Origin: Cardiocondyla obscurior
Lineage: Eukaryota; Arthropoda; Insecta; Hymenoptera; Formicidae
DNA: 64,000 nucleotides
NCBI RefSeq assembly: GCF_019399895.1
Contig: NC_091870.1
Coordinates: 5,439,001 to 5,503,000, forward strand
Reading direction: 5' to 3'
This document shows positions 60,128-64,000 of this stretch, piece by piece (position 1 is the stretch's first letter; each line of letters opens with the position of its first letter). Below the pieces are notes generated by a model. The model saw only the letters and a list, made by a program, of their open reading frames with translations. It did not search any database and was not told the DNA's origin. A program made the translations under genes and the position numbers.

Positions 60128-63100
60128 TCGGGGAATACCGTTGGCGGACCCGGACTTTATGTCCGCCGATCCCACGGACATTCTGCTTGGTGCGGACGCG
60201 TACGCTATGATTCTGCGCTCGGGAGTGCGACGCGGTTCCCCGCGAGATCCCATCGCGCAGGAAACGATCTTCGGCTGGATCGTGTCGGGCCCGGTGGGCG
60301 GTGCGGTTGCGCCCTCGTCGGCGGTGGCCTTGCACTGTGGGACAGATGACTCGCTCGCTGCCTTAATCCGCGAATTCTGGGAACAGGCGGAGACGACGCC
60401 TGCAGCCGGGGCAGCGTCCCCGGACGATCGCAAATGTGAGGAACACTACGCGCGAACGCATCGACGCAAAGCGAACGGTCGCTACTCGGTACGGTTACCC
60501 TGCGCGGACGATGTGTCAAACCTGGAGCCCACCAAGGCGCTCGCACTCCGAATGCTGCACTGCATGGAGCGACGCTTCAGCCGGGACGCATCCTTGAGCG
60601 CGAAATACTCCGCTTTCATGCGGGAATACGAGGAGTTGGGTCACATGACCCGCGTGAGCGAGGCCGGGGCTCCTGCTGCAGTCTGCTATCTGCCTCATCA
60701 TGGGGTGCTGAAGGGGGAGGGTCCGGACTCCAAACTAAGAGTCGTCTTCAACGGCTCGGCGGCTTTGAGCGGCGGTGAATCGCTCAATAATAAACTGTTT
60801 ACGGGGCCAAATTTGCTGCCCGCGCTTTCTGACGTGCTTCTTCGCTGGCGTCGGCATCGCGTGGTGTTTACGGCCGACATCGAAAAGATGTATCGACAAA
60901 TTGAGGTGCATCGCGCGGATCGCGATTTACAGCGAATTTTGTGGCGCGCTGACCGTGATTCTCCGGTGGTCACCTTTCGGCTAAATACTGTCACGTATGG
61001 TCGCGTGTGCCCCGTTTTTGGCCATTCGCACGCTGCATCAATTGGCGGAGGACGAAGAACGGCGCTATCCCTTGGGCGCGGCGGTTCTTAGGCGCGACAC
61101 GTACGTCGACGATGTTCTGGCCGGCGGAGATTCGGTGGACGAGGCGGCAGCGGCGCTCAGGGACGTACGAGCTCTGTGCATGGCGGGCGGGTTCCCGCTG
61201 AAAAAGTGGGCAGCCAGCAACGAGGATTTGTTGCGGGAAGTGCCGGTGGGCGACTTATCGCGGCCAGGAGTTCGCTCATGGTCTCCGCAGGACTGCCACA
61301 CTGCATTGGGCCTGCAGTGGCATCCCGCTCCAGACGTTTTTTCGTTTCGGGTGCGCACTCTGCCCACGGACGTCGTGACAAAACGCACTGTTGTATCGCA
61401 GTCAGCTCGGCTGTTCGATCCCATGGGCTGGCTGGCGCCTGCCACAATTCGTGCGAAGACGTTTATTCAAGGCCTCTGGTTGCGTGGCCTTGACTGGGAT
61501 TCTCCGCTCGCGGACAATGACCGAGATCGCTGGTGCAGCTTTGTACGTGATCTCGGCGCGCTTGAGGAGGTGCGGGTGTCGCGGTGGATGCGGCTGTCTG
61601 GACTGCGGGAGGTCGAAATTCACGGTTTCGCCGACGCCTCGGAGCGGGCGTACGCTGCCGTAGTTTATTTTCGAACGCGGGCCAACGGTGAGTCAGGCTG
61701 GACGGTGGCCTTGGTGGCCGCCAAAACCAAGGTATCCCCCCTCAAGCAGGTTTCCTTGCCGAGACTGGAGCTCTGCGCCGCGGTGCTGCTCGTGAGATTG
61801 GTGGCTCACGTGAAAGGACTGCTCGACCTTCAACCCAAATCCATCAACCTCTGGTCGGACTCTACTGTGACGCTCGGCTGGATCCGGCGTCATCCTTCGC
61901 GGTGGACAACCTACGTGGCCAACCGTGTGTCGGAAATCCAGCTCACGCTGCCCGAGGCGAGGTGGCTCCATGTGGCAGGCGCCGAGAATCCCACGGATTG
62001 CGCCTCCAGAGGGGTGTCTCCCTCCGAGCTGGTGCACTCTTCCCTATGGTGGCGAGGCCCTGCGTGGCTGTTCACGGACGCGAACTTGGGAGCGGGGGGT
62101 GAGAAGGCTGTGGCGGAGGAGGATCTTCCCGAGGCTCGGAGCTCGGTGCATGCCGCGGTCGCTGCTTCGGATGTGGAGGAGCCCGAATGGATCACCAATT
62201 TTTCCTCTTTTTCACGGCTGACTCGCGTCGTGGCTTGGTGTCTCCGATGGCGCCGAGGGGACAGCGTTCGCGCGGAGTCGCTGGGCCTTTCGGCTGAGGA
62301 GTTGCGCGGGGCGCTGCTGGCCGTGGTGCGCTGCGTTCAGGCCGCCCTCCTCCAGAGAGAGGTGCAGCTTGTGGCTTCTGGCGCTGCGCTCCCCAGATCT
62401 CACTGGAGTCACAGACTCTCTCCCTTCTTGGATCCTCAGGGTGTGCTACAAGTGGGCGGTCGTCTGAGGCACTCTCTTCTATCGTATGACGAGAAGCACC
62501 CTGCTATTCTGCCACGGAGCTCGCACCTGGGGACATTGCTGATTTCTTCCTGCCACGCGCGCGCTCTTCATGGTGGAGTCCAACAGACCCTGGGCCTTCT
62601 GCGACAGCGATTTTGGTTTCCCGGCGCTCGAGCCGCGGTGAAGAAGGCAATTCACCGCTGTGTTACATGCGTGCGATGGCGGGCGGCGGCCCCGGCCCCT
62701 TTCATGGCGGACCTTCCTTCGGCTAGGGTGAGGCCGTCCCGAGCTTTCCAGCACACGGGCGTGGATTACGCTGGGCCGTTGATGCTGCGAGCCGGCAAGG
62801 GCCGTGGGCGGAAGGCTCACAAGGCCTTCGTTGCCGTGTTCGTTTGCCTGTGCACCCGTGCTGTGCACCTTGAAGTGGTGTCAGACTACACGTCTGAGGC
62901 CTTTCTGGCCACGCTGCGACGCTTCGTGTCCAGGCGTGGCCTCCCGCAAGTCGTTTACAGCGACTGCGGGACGAATTTTGCAGGTGCGGAGGCAGAATTG
63001 CGCGAGATGTTCCGAGCCAGCAGTCGTGAGGCCCAACGCATTCACCGAGCACTGGCTGAGGAGCACATTTCTTGGCGCTTCAACCCCCTCGCCGCTCCCC

Positions 63101-63683
63101 ACGTTGGAGGTCTCTGGGAGGCGGCCGTCAAGTCGGCGAAACACCATCTTCGACGGGTGGTCGGCTCCGCCACTCTTACCTTCGAGGAGATGACCACGCT
63201 GGTAGCCGGCATCGAGGCGTGTTTGAACTCGCGCCCCCTCGCCCCCCTGAGCGACGACCCGGACGATATCTCGGCCCTCACACCGGGCCACTTCTTGGTG
63301 GGATCTGCTCCGCTGGCGGTTCCGGAGCCCACTCTGTTGGACGTCCCTTCGGGCCGTTTGTCACGCTGGCAGCTGGTCGTGCAAATGCGCGATCATTTCT
63401 GGCGTCGTTGGTCAGGCGAGTACCTGCACGGACTCGCTTCAAGGCCAAAATGGGCGACTCCCGTCCCCCGGCCCCAGGTGGGACAATTGTGCCTTGTGCG
63501 ATGCGAGAGTTCCCCCCTGCGCGCTGGCCTCTCGCAAGGATTACACAGGTGCATCCGAGCGACGACGGCCACATCCGCGTGGTAACTGTCCGCACCGCGG
63601 CCTCTTCTTTGGTGCGGCCCGTCGTAAAAATCGTGCTGCTGCCCGTTGGCGACGAACCGCCTTCGGACCGTCCGGTAAATTAA
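60128..63683 (+). pseudogene. pol: BEL/Pao Pol, frameshifted
   Basis: Continues the Gag-protease frame after the Ty3 insertion. It runs through reverse transcriptase, with a frameshift near 61005 inside RT just before PFLAIRTL, then YVDDVLAGGDS (61110), RNase H (GFADASERAYAAVVY near 61625; WSDSTVTLGWI near 61855), and integrase with HHCC zinc site (62,510-62,680) and the D,D,E core (Asp in VDYAGPL near 62763; SDCGTNF near 62960; E near 63118). The C-terminal Pao domain changes frame in a C-run near 63515 and ends at 63683. All catalytic motifs are present; the breaks are single-base, partly in homopolymers. Confidence 0.93.
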
Positions 63684-64000
63684 AATTTCGAGGTTGCAAG
63701 TGATGCATCGTGCAGCGCTTCGGGTTCCGTGCGATTAATTATATCAATTGATTTTTTTTGTATTCTTTTCTCTTTTGCGTGATTTTTGTAATTTTTGTGT
63801 TCTATTCATAACAGCATTGTTCAGGCTGCTCTGCGATGCAGCATCATTGTGACGTGACTTCATTTCAGTTCACTTTCTCGCGTGCATCGCTTCTCTGCTC
63901 TGAGAGGCGTCGTTCGCTCTTGGGCGCAATGCACATGATGTTGTGTTAATCGCGAATTAACTCTCGTAAATTCATTCCGGCGATGCGTCATTGTCTTTAG
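63684..64000. other. 3' non-coding end of BEL/Pao element
   Basis: T-rich stretch with no gene. The 3' LTR would lie at or beyond the edge. Confidence 0.5.

Larger units (their letters stand above)
50570..64000 (+). mobile_element. BEL/Pao element, 3' end beyond the window
   Basis: 5' LTR, tRNA-Tyr-type primer site, gag-pro and pol, cut by the young Ty3/gypsy element (52802-60123, TSD ATCT). Removing that element rejoins the BEL frame exactly. After Pol ends at 63683 the remaining 317 bases hold no gene and no LTR start that I can match to the 5' side. Confidence 0.85.

Overview
The window is a transposon graveyard from an insect genome, most likely a hymenopteran such as an ant. That placement is an inference from the mix of Ty3/gypsy, BEL/Pao, errantivirus-like, hAT, Tc1/mariner-superfamily and LINE families. 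I recognise no host gene in 64 kb. Almost every stretch is a mobile element, or a piece of one, inserted into another. Target-site duplications (TSDs) readable in the sequence give the order of many insertions.

Layout. 1-3449: a cut LTR end, a 0.44-kb palindromic element, an LTR-like block (1514-2617) and AT-rich spacer. 3450-18472: a decayed pogo-like DNA transposon with long inverted arms. It was split by a 9-kb errantivirus-like provirus on the minus strand (3598-12606, uninterrupted gag-pol and env frames, TSD GGTT/GATT) and by solo LTRs. 18478-22134: an LTR carrying an apparently intact DD35E Tc1/mariner-type element (18967-21475, 658-bp inverted repeats). 22135-about 25769: the 3' part of a dead BEL/Pao element. 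26186-27286: a solo LTR (TSD CAGG). 27745-41960: an old Ty3/gypsy element (TSD GTCT) holding four further nested insertions: a solo LTR (32549-39930, TSD GCAC), an insertion flanked by AAACTAGTT (33053-39754), a hAT transposon (33833-39418, TSD GTTCAAAC) and a 1.17-kb TATA-plus-ORF insert (37703-38876, TSD ATTTAT). 42462-42992: a second palindromic element. 44889-49999: a LINE with an extremely purine-rich coding strand, inserted in the 3' end of a hAT transposase fragment (19-bp TSD). About 50570-64000: a BEL/Pao element cut by a very young Ty3/gypsy element (52802-60123, TSD ATCT, LTRs of equal length with about seven differences).

How the parts work. Both Ty3/gypsy elements share one plan: LTR, tRNA-Lys-type primer site, Gag with a SAP-like N-terminus, a -1 frameshift signal (GGGAAAC/T, 7-nt spacer, hairpin), Pol, a proline-rich third ORF in the env position, and a G-rich polypurine tract. 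The third ORFs are homologous to each other and unfamiliar to me. The LTRs of several families carry arrays of hairpins with constant cores and changing but complementary stems downstream of the TATA box. The errantivirus-like provirus appears to make Env from a spliced mRNA, and has an opposite-strand Cys-rich, proline-rich exon between pol and env. The hAT element carries, besides a broken transposase, a small divergent two-exon gene for a coiled-coil, Gln/Pro-rich protein. These are the best candidates for undescribed biology here.
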